A stretch of DNA of 8,557 nucleotides from Synergistaceae bacterium. Lineage in GTDB: Bacteria > Synergistota > Synergistia > Synergistales > Synergistaceae. The position numbers and the translations under genes are program-made. This document shows positions 1 to 5,551 of the stretch, in pieces. The notes under the pieces were generated by a model. The model had not been told where the DNA came from. It ran no database searches and saw only the letters and a list, made by a program, of their open reading frames with translations. How positions within the stretch are numbered: position 1 is the stretch's first letter; the number at the start of each line of letters is the position of its first letter. Location: the NCBI GenBank assembly GCA_031264605.1, contig JAISDQ010000085.1:1-8557 (forward strand). Reading direction: 5' to 3'.

Positions 1-23
1 CATAAACTGTTTATATCTTCCAT
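1..23 (-). CDS. 5' end of an unidentified gene leaving the window
   Basis: An ATG at 23 reads MEDINSL and then runs off the left edge. It is preceded by a full AAGGAGG (38-32) with an 8-base spacing, the best ribosome binding site in the window, which is why a start is called on only seven codons. Seven residues are too few to assign a family. It is separated from the hydrolase gene by 453 bases and two hairpins, so it probably belongs to a different transcript. Confidence 0.6.
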
Positions 24-31
24 GGGCTCTT

Positions 32-38
32 CCTCCTT
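32..38 (-). promoter_or_regulatory. Consensus ribosome binding site for the gene at 23
   Basis: AAGGAGG, 8 bases before the ATG. It is the main evidence that a coding sequence begins at the left edge. Confidence 0.7.
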
Positions 39-62
39 GTAAACTTTGGCGGTTCACAAGCT

Positions 63-91
63 AGGATTGAGCCCATTCCCGGATTTGTCAA
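63..91 (-). promoter_or_regulatory. Possible promoter for the gene starting at 23
   Basis: On the minus strand a perfect TTGACA (91-86) is followed after 17 bases by AATCCT (68-63), a poor -10 with 3 of 6 matches. Position and direction suit the gene at 23, giving a leader of roughly 35 bases, but the weak -10 keeps this tentative. Confidence 0.25.
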
Positions 92-102
92 ACTTTTTGA
101 GT

Positions 103-121
103 CCCCCGGCATAGCCGGGGG
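103..121. repeat. Perfect 8-bp GC hairpin with ATA loop
   Basis: CCCCCGGC at 103-110 pairs perfectly with GCCGGGGG at 114-121 around a 3-base loop, with a possible extra T-G pair (102/122). It resembles a terminator stem, but neither side has a proper T-run: plus-strand reading is followed by TTACCATTTATT and minus-strand reading by ACTCAAAAAG. It could end leftover transcripts or sit upstream of the promoter of the gene at 23. Confidence 0.5.
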
Positions 122-140
122 GTTACCATTTATTAATTAA

Positions 141-163
141 ATCTGAGTATCAGGTTGTCTCAG
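141..163 (+). repeat. Left terminal inverted repeat of the MITE-like element
   Basis: Begins ATCTGAGTATCAGG and pairs with 339-361 in inverse orientation, with mismatches only at the 15th and 19th positions. Symmetry stops abruptly after position 163. Confidence 0.8.
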
Positions 164-250
164 AAAATGGTATCGGATCGCCGAATAAACGTAGATAACA
201 AGCGCCCGGTAGGACATCGGACGAGTGAGCGAATACACTTGAATGCCTTC

Positions 251-280
251 TTGTGCGCTTTTATACGGTATAGATATAAT
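251..280 (+). promoter_or_regulatory. Possible sigma-70-type promoter inside the MITE-like element
   Basis: TTGTGC at 251-256, an 18-base spacer and a perfect TATAAT at 275-280. It would fire rightward, antisense to the hydrolase gene. AT-rich DNA often yields such matches by chance, so this is tentative. Confidence 0.3.
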
Positions 281-338
281 TTTGCCACGATTCGATGTTT
301 AAAAAGAATCAGCAATACGGAATCGTACAGGGTAGTAG

Positions 339-361
339 CTGAAACATCCTGATACTCAGAT
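339..361 (-). repeat. Right terminal inverted repeat of the MITE-like element
   Basis: Its reverse complement begins ATCTGAGTATCAGG and continues with two mismatches relative to the left end. The outer boundary is placed at 361 because the bases beyond (CCGG against TTAA) do not match. Confidence 0.8.
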
Positions 362-402
362 CCGGTAAAAACAAATCTGAATTATAAAGAACATCATAAA
401 TT

Positions 403-437
403 TCGCCGCGGCGCGCTTGAGCGCGAATCCGCGGCGA
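403..437 (-). terminator. Nested GC hairpin downstream of the hydrolase gene, probable terminator
   Basis: Outer perfect 9-bp stem 403-411/429-437, inner perfect 5-bp stem 412-416/421-425, tetraloop TTGA and a 3-base bulge (426-428). It starts 40 bases after the last stop codon of the minus-strand gene run. Read on the minus strand, the stem is followed by AAATTTATG, so the U-tract is short and termination may be inefficient or factor-assisted. Read on the plus strand, a T5 run follows only about 10 bases after the stem. Confidence 0.55.
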
Positions 438-476
438 GTCTTGGCATTTTTGGTATCATGGCGTATTCGCGCCGCG

Positions 477-1331
477 TTATTCCGTCTTTCCCGTAAATAT
501 ATATCCGCCGGGGTTTTCGGGATCGGCGGAGATGTCGCCTATTCCCGGATACGCCACGTGCATTCCGGCGATCGGAATTTTATTCTCGGCGGCGTATTTC
601 AGCACCGACGCCCTCACTTCAGCCGCGGCGGCGGGGTCGGAGTCGTACGTCACGGATACTCCGGGACGCGGCATCTGTATTGCCATGGCGTGAGTCAGAT
701 CGCCCCATATCAGGAGTTTTTCGCCCTTCGACTCGAACAAAAACATCGTATGCCCGGGGGTATGCCCGTAAGCCTCTATCGCGTACACTCCCCGGCGTAT
801 CTCGGTTCCGCCCGTTTCGAGGCCCCCTGGGGTTATGAGTTCGTGCCTGCCGTCATACGCGCGGAGGTGTTTTCTCAAGTCGGCCGACCAGGCGTATTCG
901 CCTTTCGCGGCAATGACTTTCGCGTTTTTGTAAACAGCCTTGCCGTCTTTGGCGAGACCGCTTATATGGTCGCCGTGAGCGTGCGTGACGAGTACCGTTT
1001 TTATGTCGCCGTCCGACACGCCGAGGGATTTCAGGTGGCGCCCGATCTCCCTGCCGAACCCCGTATCGACCAACATCGCGCCGTCCGGCGACTGCACGAG
1101 GTAAGCCGCCACCACCGAGGGATAACTGCCGCTCGGGATGAATTTGGCGATATCCTCCGGCGAAGCGCCTATCAGGAAATCGAGCCCGCTGTCGCGCTGC
1201 GCCTCCAAGATCATGCTGATTTTTAAATCTCCGACTGCGACCGAAAAAATCTCGCCGCTCTCCGCCCGAGCCGCGCCTTTGCACACAAAAACGAACAATA
1301 CCGCCAACAACGCAATAGCCGTAATCCTCAC
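477..1331 (-). CDS. Exported metallo-beta-lactamase-fold hydrolase
   Basis: 284 residues. The N-terminus is a Sec signal peptide: basic MRITAI, hydrophobic ALLAVLFVFVC, then KGAARA with likely cleavage after Ala23, so the enzyme should act outside the cytoplasm. The mature part is a complete metallo-beta-lactamase fold: HAHGDH at 117-122, GHTPGH at 189-194, GDLTH at 210-214 and a late GMHVAYPG with H258. This set gives a two-metal site. The insert pattern resembles the broad AHL-lactonase-like and thiol-type hydrolase group, but the substrate cannot be read from sequence. The frame is open to 1796, but GTG 1331 is the start, with AAGGAGG 7 bases upstream, a 4-base overlap with the DUF501 stop and an immediate signal peptide. 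It is the last gene before a strong hairpin. Confidence 0.92.
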   Translation of the reverse strand: MRITAIALLAVLFVFVCKGAARAESGEIFSVAVGDLKISMILEAQRDSGLDFLIGASPEDIAKFIPSGSYPSVVAAYLVQSPDGAMLVDTGFGREIGRHLKSLGVSDGDIKTVLVTHAHGDHISGLAKDGKAVYKNAKVIAAKGEYAWSADLRKHLRAYDGRHELITPGGLETGGTEIRRGVYAIEAYGHTPGHTMFLFESKGEKLLIWGDLTHAMAIQMPRPGVSVTYDSDPAAAAEVRASVLKYAAENKIPIAGMHVAYPGIGDISADPENPGGYIFTGKTE

Positions 1332-1897
1332 TGTAACGCCTCCTTTTGCCGCACCGCGCAAAAACCATCCGCGCACTCCCACCGGGCAATTCGCTCCAAC
1401 ATCCAGTCGGACGCCGGATGAAAACCGGTTCCCAGGAACGACGCCATTTGCAAATGAACGCACTTGACGGCGGGCCGGTCCAAGACCGTGCGGGCAACTC
1501 CGCCAACCCCGCCGCGCCTCAGCGAATCGAACCGCCGCCGCGCGTAACGTCTTTGGAAGTTTTTTCTCTCCGTCCGCATCACGGACAGCCTCAACCAGGC
1601 GAGAAACAGATTGAAACGGTTCCACTCCCCGATCCGCGATTCGAGCAGATTTTCCATCGAACGCACGCCGTTCTCCGCCTCCAGCCGCGCGGCAATCCGT
1701 GTCAAAAAAGGACACGACAGCCAGTACGTGGTCGGAAACGGCAGCGAATGTTTTTCGGCGGCGCACATCAACACCTGCGGGACACCCCATCCGCACCTGC
1801 GCGGCGTCCCGAGAATTATACCGTGCGAACAGTTGCGCACCGCTTGTTCCACAAAACCGCGGTCTTTTCGGGTGAAAAGACGCGAGCGGCTTTCCAT
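1328..1897 (-). CDS. DUF501 family protein
   Basis: 189 residues recognised as DUF501 from characteristic stretches: CSHGIILGTPRR (23-34), LPFPTTYWLSCPFLTRIAARLEAE (52-75) and, near the C-terminus, GGVGGV with VKCVHLQMASFL (144-155). The biochemical role of the family is unknown. In actinobacteria DUF501 genes commonly sit near ftsB/divIC and ppx/gppA, and YabR-type S1 genes follow divIC in Bacillota, so an S1-DUF501 pair fits that conserved neighbourhood. C23, C62, C146 and H148 lie in the recognisable family segments and might bind a metal (inference). ATG 1897 (MESRSR) is preferred over TTG 1906 because GGCGGG lies 9 bases before it. The TGA overlaps the next gene's GTG by 4 bases. Confidence 0.87.
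   Translation of the reverse strand: MESRSRLFTRKDRGFVEQAVRNCSHGIILGTPRRCGWGVPQVLMCAAEKHSLPFPTTYWLSCPFLTRIAARLEAENGVRSMENLLESRIGEWNRFNLFLAWLRLSVMRTERKNFQRRYARRRFDSLRRGGVGGVARTVLDRPAVKCVHLQMASFLGTGFHPASDWMLERIARWECADGFCAVRQKEALQ
1339..1345 (-). promoter_or_regulatory. Ribosome binding site fixing the GTG start of the hydrolase
   Basis: AAGGAGG lies 7 bases before GTG 1331, inside the DUF501 coding end. It rules out the much longer open frame, whose extra N-terminal part only mirrors DUF501 in another frame. Confidence 0.85.
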
Positions 1898-1913
1898 ACG
1901 GTTCAACCCGCCG

Positions 1914-2315
1914 TTATTTTTTGCCTGGGCGTCTCTTGCCGCCCCTTGAATCCTTTATCTTGCTGTTCAGGTCGGCGATTTTTTCGTCGCTCTGTTTCAT
2001 GAAAAACGTGAGCTTTTTCTCAAAATCCTCCTCGCGGCGAACAGGTTTCGGTTCTTTTGCCTGGAGCGCCTTTATCGAAAGGTCTATTCTGCCCTTGTCG
2101 TCGATTTTGGTGACCTTGGCCGTTACCTGCTGGGAGAGTGTCAGGACATCTCCGACGTTCTTTACGAAGTTGTAGGACAGCTCCGAAATGTGGATCATCG
2201 CTTTCTGGCCGTTTTCCAACCTCACGAATGCACCGTAGGCAGCGATGTGTTCCACCGTCCCATTCACGACGTCCCCGATACTGACCGACGAGGCCGCTGT
2301 TTTCTCTTCCCCCAT
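1914..2315 (-). CDS. S1 RNA-binding domain protein (YabR/GSP13-like)
   Basis: 133-residue cytoplasmic protein with one S1 (OB-fold) domain at about 12-84: SIGDVVNGTVEHIAAYGAFV, then GQKAMIHISELS and VTAKVTKIDDKGRIDLSIKAL. The layout of S1 domain plus short charged tail matches the YabR/GSP13 group of general stress and ribosome-associated RNA-binding proteins. The C-terminal tail (86-133) holds a helical EEDFEKKLTFFMKQSDEKIADL segment and ends in a basic GGKRRPGKK patch. ATG 2315 is preceded by TAAGG at 7 bases. A 71-base gap separates it from the basic protein upstream, the largest internal gap between genes in the array, so a new transcript may begin here. DUF501 follows 16 bases after its stop. 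Confidence 0.9.
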   Translation of the reverse strand: MGEEKTAASSVSIGDVVNGTVEHIAAYGAFVRLENGQKAMIHISELSYNFVKNVGDVLTLSQQVTAKVTKIDDKGRIDLSIKALQAKEPKPVRREEDFEKKLTFFMKQSDEKIADLNSKIKDSRGGKRRPGKK

Positions 2316-2386
2316 AGGTAAGCCTTACCCCCAATTTTTGATTTATTTATATCCCGAGGAAGCTCTGGGCCTCCGCAAAGACGGTA

Positions 2387-3007
2387 TCAGACGATTTTTC
2401 TGTCGGCGGGCAGCCATAGCCACTTCAGAGGTTCTCTCCCGCCGAACACGCGAAGCAGTAACAAGTGACTCTTTTCCCCCGATTTTACACGTTTATTATC
2501 ATACCAGAATAAAAGATTTCCGCTAGACTTATCGAGCGCGCTTTTCGCCACTTTTTCCTGAAAAATGGGCGAGTACAGGGCCAAAAGGGTGGCGCGTTCG
2601 AATTTCGGCGGTTTTTTCAGGTAGCTGACGCGGTTCCGCCTCGTCGACGGAGTCCTGTATATGCGCCCCATGGCGTGATGGGGCGCGGCCCTGCGTTTGA
2701 GGTTGAACTTCCATCTCTTGACCCCCAATTCGCGCGCGGCGCCGAAACTCATGCCTTCCGTCCCCAATTTTTTCGCGATCTTGCCGCCGAACAGCGAACC
2801 AGCGCTTCTGGGCCGGGTGCTCTTCCATTGGACGAACATGGCCGCGTTCACGCGGGGCTCTGTCCGGAGACGTTTCACCTCAACGGCGCGAAAGTGCGTA
2901 TCTATGCGCGCGGGCTTGGCTCTGCGAATGTCGTCCAAACTTCTGACGATAATTCGCCCCAGAAAAATCCGAGATAATTTTTGGGCGATATCGGAAAAAA
3001 ACGCCAT
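2387..3007 (-). CDS. Highly basic protein of unknown function
   Basis: 206 residues with about 47 Lys+Arg against 15 Asp+Glu, a net charge near +32, which suggests nucleic acid or acidic-polymer binding; that role is inference. There is no signal peptide, long hydrophobic segment or recognised domain. Visible parts are an N-terminal helix-like stretch (MAFFSDIAQKLSRIFLGRII), a central Arg/Lys-rich body with KRWKFNLKRRAAPHHAMGR near 97-115, and an aromatic/hydrophobic C-terminus with LLFWYDNKRVKSG and PLKWLWLPADRK. Its ATG directly follows the TAG of the preceding gene with zero spacing and no clear ribosome binding site, so translation is probably by re-initiation. The last 40 codons look more AT-rich than their neighbours. 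A phage-derived protein is possible but unsupported. Confidence 0.7.
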   Translation of the reverse strand: MAFFSDIAQKLSRIFLGRIIVRSLDDIRRAKPARIDTHFRAVEVKRLRTEPRVNAAMFVQWKSTRPRSAGSLFGGKIAKKLGTEGMSFGAARELGVKRWKFNLKRRAAPHHAMGRIYRTPSTRRNRVSYLKKPPKFERATLLALYSPIFQEKVAKSALDKSSGNLLFWYDNKRVKSGEKSHLLLLRVFGGREPLKWLWLPADRKIV

Positions 3008-3565
3008 CTAACGTTTGGGGTCCGATTCGGCCACGGTTTCGAGGGCGCGCGCGACGCGGGAAAACGGCTCCATCAGTTCCATCCCCTCCGCGGACGACGT
3101 CAGAAGCTGAGCCAACTGGTTTATTTTCGAGACGTTATCCTGGGACACCGTGAGCCGTAAAGGCGCGCTGATATTGTCGGCCTGAAGCATGAACACGCCA
3201 GATTCTCCCGTGGGTTCGCACTGGCCGCTCTGCTCCAACGGCGAACGCGCGGACGCCGCTATCGCGACGGCGGGAAGTTTCGAAATTTTCTGCACCGGGG
3301 CGATGAGAACCTCGTCCGTCAAAAGCCACAGCGAGGGCTTGGCTTCCACCGCTCCCAAGAGGTTGTCCAGAATGATATCCTCCCTCAGATATATGTCCAG
3401 GGCGCTGCCGTAGAGAACGCGCTCCAGTTTGGTGGGGCGCACCGGCTCGGTATAGCGGAAATCGGTCGGTATACCCCTTGAATCCGTGACCAGGGCGGCT
3501 CCTCTGAAATAGTTTTCCTGCGAATCGATCGTTATATATCCAAGCAACTGTTTACTGTTATCCAT
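3008..3565 (-). CDS. Conserved-looking protein of unknown function (FRYTEPVRPTKLERVLYG motif)
   Basis: 185 residues, probably cytoplasmic, with no signal peptide or membrane helix. The N-terminal part (7-30) reads as beta strands (LLGYITIDS, FRGAALVTD), followed by a striking segment at 36-53, FRYTEPVRPTKLERVLYG, then ALDIYLREDII. A Ser/Gly-rich low-complexity stretch spans about 105-123. The C-terminus ends with EGMELMEPFSRVARALE. I recall uncharacterised planctomycete proteins with a similar layout (a LEF-x-PV-x-P-x-ILYG stretch and a late LxEPFxRI), which would make this a broad orphan family; that is memory, not a search. The start is uncertain: ATG 3565 has GGAGG 14 bases upstream, while GTG 3577 has it only 2 bases away. 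The next gene starts immediately after its stop. Confidence 0.8.
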   Translation of the reverse strand: MDNSKQLLGYITIDSQENYFRGAALVTDSRGIPTDFRYTEPVRPTKLERVLYGSALDIYLREDIILDNLLGAVEAKPSLWLLTDEVLIAPVQKISKLPAVAIAASARSPLEQSGQCEPTGESGVFMLQADNISAPLRLTVSQDNVSKINQLAQLLTSSAEGMELMEPFSRVARALETVAESDPKR

Positions 3566-3604
3566 GTATTTTATCACGCCCTCCCGGGCTCTTCGGCTGT
3601 AATC

Positions 3605-3916
3605 TCACGCGAGAAAATTCAAACCGCCTCCGCCCGGCGCTCCGTCGCCGTTTTCCGGCTCTTTCTCGGGAAGCTCTTCTTTTTTCCGTTTTTTTTCGCG
3701 GCCGCCTCTGTTTTTTTCGGACTCTCTGTCGCGAATTTTCACTTCCCCGTCGGTCTCGGGCATTCTCTGGACCGTTTGAGCCTGTACCTGGTTCTGCTTT
3801 AACAGCTCGTTCTGCTGCATGGCCTGAGCCATGTGCGTATCGGGAGCGTTCTGCGCCTGGTGCGCCTTGTGATCGACAGTATAAAGCGACATGTTCGACT
3901 CTATCGGACGAATCAT
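3605..3916 (-). CDS. Small charged flagellar-operon protein of unknown function
   Basis: 103 residues, not recognised as a named family. It opens with MIRPIESNMSLYTVDHK. My recollection is that small proteins with an N-terminal IRPI-type motif occur next to fliA in several Clostridia, but this is unchecked. Residues 17-50 are Gln/Ala/Met rich and could form an amphipathic helix. Residues 51-90 are dense in Lys, Arg and Glu and probably disordered or coiled. The C-terminus is GAPGGGGLNFLA. There is no signal peptide, membrane segment or cysteine. ATG 3916 is chosen because AAGGAGG lies exactly 7 bases upstream; a GTG one codon earlier would leave only 4. It lies 31 bases after fapA and is surely co-transcribed. 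The strong ribosome binding site suggests good expression. Confidence 0.75.
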   Translation of the reverse strand: MIRPIESNMSLYTVDHKAHQAQNAPDTHMAQAMQQNELLKQNQVQAQTVQRMPETDGEVKIRDRESEKNRGGREKKRKKEELPEKEPENGDGAPGGGGLNFLA

Positions 3917-3923
3917 CACTTCG

Positions 3924-3930
3924 CCTCCTT
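3924..3930 (-). promoter_or_regulatory. Consensus ribosome binding site for the 103-residue protein
   Basis: AAGGAGG with 7 bases to ATG 3916. This full consensus site supports the short disordered protein being a real gene and decides ATG over the preceding GTG at 3919. Confidence 0.8.
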
Positions 3931-3947
3931 ATGACCGAACGCCTTCT

Positions 3948-5531
3948 TCAATCGAAGGACTTTATCCTGACCTCGCCTTCCTCGTAGACGAACCTGGTGA
4001 ATTTCAGCGTCTCTCTGACGATATAGCGCACTCCGCGTATGGTCACCGTCACCCCCGGATGGCAAGCGCCTTTGACGCGCACGCATCCGTTCAGCCTATT
4101 TTTTTCCATATCGGCGGCCAGCTCCGAGAGCCTTCTCTGCGTGGCGTCGTGCTGGGCCCTTATCTGGAATTTCGCCTTGGTGACGCGGGCCAGCGTCTCC
4201 CGTTTGTCCTCCGTCAACTGTCCGCTCTGCTGAAGGGATTTCAGATACTTGATGTTCGCGTCGAGTTTTTCGAGCTGTTCCGCGAACTGTTTCAGGTTTT
4301 CATCGGCGCGCTTTCGCTCCTCGACCAGCTCGGGAAGCTCTCCGACCACCACTTCGGTGCGGGTGCCCATCTCGCTTCCTAGAATCTCGCACAGGACTTC
4401 GCTTCCGGCCCGTATCGTCCCGCCGACTATCTGACCCTTTTTGCTGCCCATCGCCACGACTTCGCCCCGCGCCCCCACATCGCTGTGAAGTATGGCTTCC
4501 GCAACGCTGATATTGCCGCCGGAACGCACTTTCGCCTGATCTATGTAGCCAACGCTGACGTCGCCCCTGGCCGAGAGCGCCGCCTTCCCGGTGCCGCGGA
4601 CGCCGATCTTTATCGTCATATTTCCCTCCGATTTCAGCGCGGCTCCCTCCACGACGCCTTCAATCAGCATGTCGCTGCCGGAATTGACCTCGAAGCCTTC
4701 CCTCACGGCGCCGTGAACCGTCACGGAACCTATGAAATCGATGTTGCCGACGCTGTAATCGACGTCTCCTTTTACCTCGAACACCTGATTGACGGATAAT
4801 TTCCCTTCCTTGATCACGACGTTGCCGTCGAATTCGGCGTAAAGGCGCATCTTGTCTTCCGAGACCGTCGTGCCTCTCCCCGACGGCAGGTTTTTGTCCT
4901 TTCCGCTGTACGTCGGGATTTTCTTGCCCATGAGGCTCATTCCGTCGCGGCCCTGGACGAGCGGTTTTTTTTCGGCGATTTCCTGCCCCTGAATGACGTT
5001 GATCACCGAGCCCAATTCCTTCATATCGACCTTGTCGCCTATCGCCTTTGGCTTGAGGACGTTGAGGTCGATCTTGTAATCTATTTTGGCGTCGCGCCCA
5101 TTTTCCGGGGCGTCGCCCCTGGCCGTGACTACCCATTGTTTGACGATTGGGGCGGTCAGCATCTCTTTTACGGCGGCCTCGTCGTGTCCGTAGACGACGC
5201 CGTGCGCGTTCATGAAACCCTTCACTTTCTCGACCGTCGGCATGGCCACGCCGTCCGAGGGCGGAATCAGCCACAGTTCACAGGTGAGCGCGTCCTCGGA
5301 TATCTTTATCCTGAAATCCGCCTCCCGCGCTTCCTCGATGTGAGGAGCGGCGACGCGAACCGGGGCGCCCAGTTTGTTTTCGAGCGCGAGTTTCACCGCG
5401 CCGCCGTCGTAATCAGTGACTCCGCGCGCCTTGAGAGCGCTTACGACTTTACCGGCGGAAGCGGTGCAATCAGGCGCGACGACGAGAAATACACCGTCCG
5501 CCGTCATGTTCAGCTCAAATCCTCCGTCCAT
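3948..5531 (-). CDS. fapA: FapA family polymerin-like protein (DUF342)
   Basis: 527-residue DUF342/FapA (flagellar assembly protein A) protein. Residues about 1-220 form the variable N-terminal domain, with RDGMSLMGKKIP near 195-206. Residues about 225-395 are a right-handed beta-helix of short Gly/Val repeats, with FDGNVVI, GDVDYSVGNIDFIGSV, EGVVEGAALKSEGNMTI and KKGQIVGGTIRAG. Residues about 397-480 are a charged coiled coil, followed by a short beta tail with HPGVTVTIRGVR. The family resembles the MinC C-terminal fold and has been tied to flagellar assembly or localisation; the molecular role is unclear. The frame opens at a TTG overlapping the fliA stop, but ATG at 5531 has GGAGG 7 bases upstream and is preferred. 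Position directly after fliA supports the flagellar role. Confidence 0.92.
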   Translation of the reverse strand: MDGGFELNMTADGVFLVVAPDCTASAGKVVSALKARGVTDYDGGAVKLALENKLGAPVRVAAPHIEEAREADFRIKISEDALTCELWLIPPSDGVAMPTVEKVKGFMNAHGVVYGHDEAAVKEMLTAPIVKQWVVTARGDAPENGRDAKIDYKIDLNVLKPKAIGDKVDMKELGSVINVIQGQEIAEKKPLVQGRDGMSLMGKKIPTYSGKDKNLPSGRGTTVSEDKMRLYAEFDGNVVIKEGKLSVNQVFEVKGDVDYSVGNIDFIGSVTVHGAVREGFEVNSGSDMLIEGVVEGAALKSEGNMTIKIGVRGTGKAALSARGDVSVGYIDQAKVRSGGNISVAEAILHSDVGARGEVVAMGSKKGQIVGGTIRAGSEVLCEILGSEMGTRTEVVVGELPELVEERKRADENLKQFAEQLEKLDANIKYLKSLQQSGQLTEDKRETLARVTKAKFQIRAQHDATQRRLSELAADMEKNRLNGCVRVKGACHPGVTVTIRGVRYIVRETLKFTRFVYEEGEVRIKSFD

Positions 5532-5538
5532 TGGCAAT

Positions 5539-5543
5539 CCTCC
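5539..5543 (-). promoter_or_regulatory. Ribosome binding site deciding the fapA start
   Basis: GGAGG lies 7 bases before ATG 5531 and within the short gap after the fliA stop. It favours this ATG over the TTG at 5555, whose upstream bases are fliA coding sequence without a comparable site. Confidence 0.8.
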
Positions 5544-5551
5544 GCTTTCCG

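Larger units (their letters stand above)
141..361. mobile_element. MITE-like element with 23-bp terminal inverted repeats
   Basis: A 221-bp AT-rich segment bounded by inverted repeats matching at 21 of 23 positions, the outer 14 (ATCTGAGTATCAGG) being perfect. It is too short for a transposase and encodes no recognised protein, so it looks like a non-autonomous MITE that would be mobilised by a related IS. No target-site duplication is obvious: the left flank is TTAATTAA and the right flank CCGGTAAA. An 8-base direct repeat AAATCTGA occurs at 139-146 and 373-380, but it overlaps the left inverted repeat and may be chance. The parent IS family cannot be named. A structured RNA or a recombination site is the main alternative. 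Confidence 0.65.
24..476. other. Non-coding intergenic region carrying hairpins and a MITE-like insertion
   Basis: 453 bases separate the end of the hydrolase gene from the next gene start. The region is visibly more AT-rich than the coding DNA. It contains, from right to left, the nested hairpin at 403-437, an AT-rich spacer, the inverted-repeat element 141-361, a perfect hairpin at 103-121 and a candidate promoter leading to the gene at 23. No tRNA or other recognised RNA gene is visible. The only open frame of note (155-352, plus strand) lies wholly in the element, resembles nothing I recognise and has no good ribosome binding site. Confidence 0.8.

Noticed and set aside
155..352. 65-codon plus-strand frame inside the MITE-like element
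   Set aside because: No ribosome binding site or recognised motif, and it is contained in an element whose ends define it as non-coding. It is not a transposase remnant I can identify.
417..1226. Plus-strand open frame of 269 codons
   Set aside because: It is antisense to the metallo-hydrolase gene, whose signal peptide, metal motifs and ribosome binding site are clear. The plus-strand product has no recognisable motif and no good initiation site.
1332..1796. N-terminal extension of the metallo-hydrolase frame
   Set aside because: This part overlaps DUF501 in another frame. The signal peptide and ribosome binding site place the start at 1331.
2346..2351. TATAAA on the minus strand ahead of the S1 gene as a -10 box
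   Set aside because: Position is attractive (about 30 bases before the ATG), but no -35 hexamer is found at 16-19 bases, so a promoter is not called.
2387..3007. Phage tail or virion-protein origin for the basic protein
   Set aside because: Some stretches have a phage-like feel, but no family signature is visible and no other phage gene is nearby.
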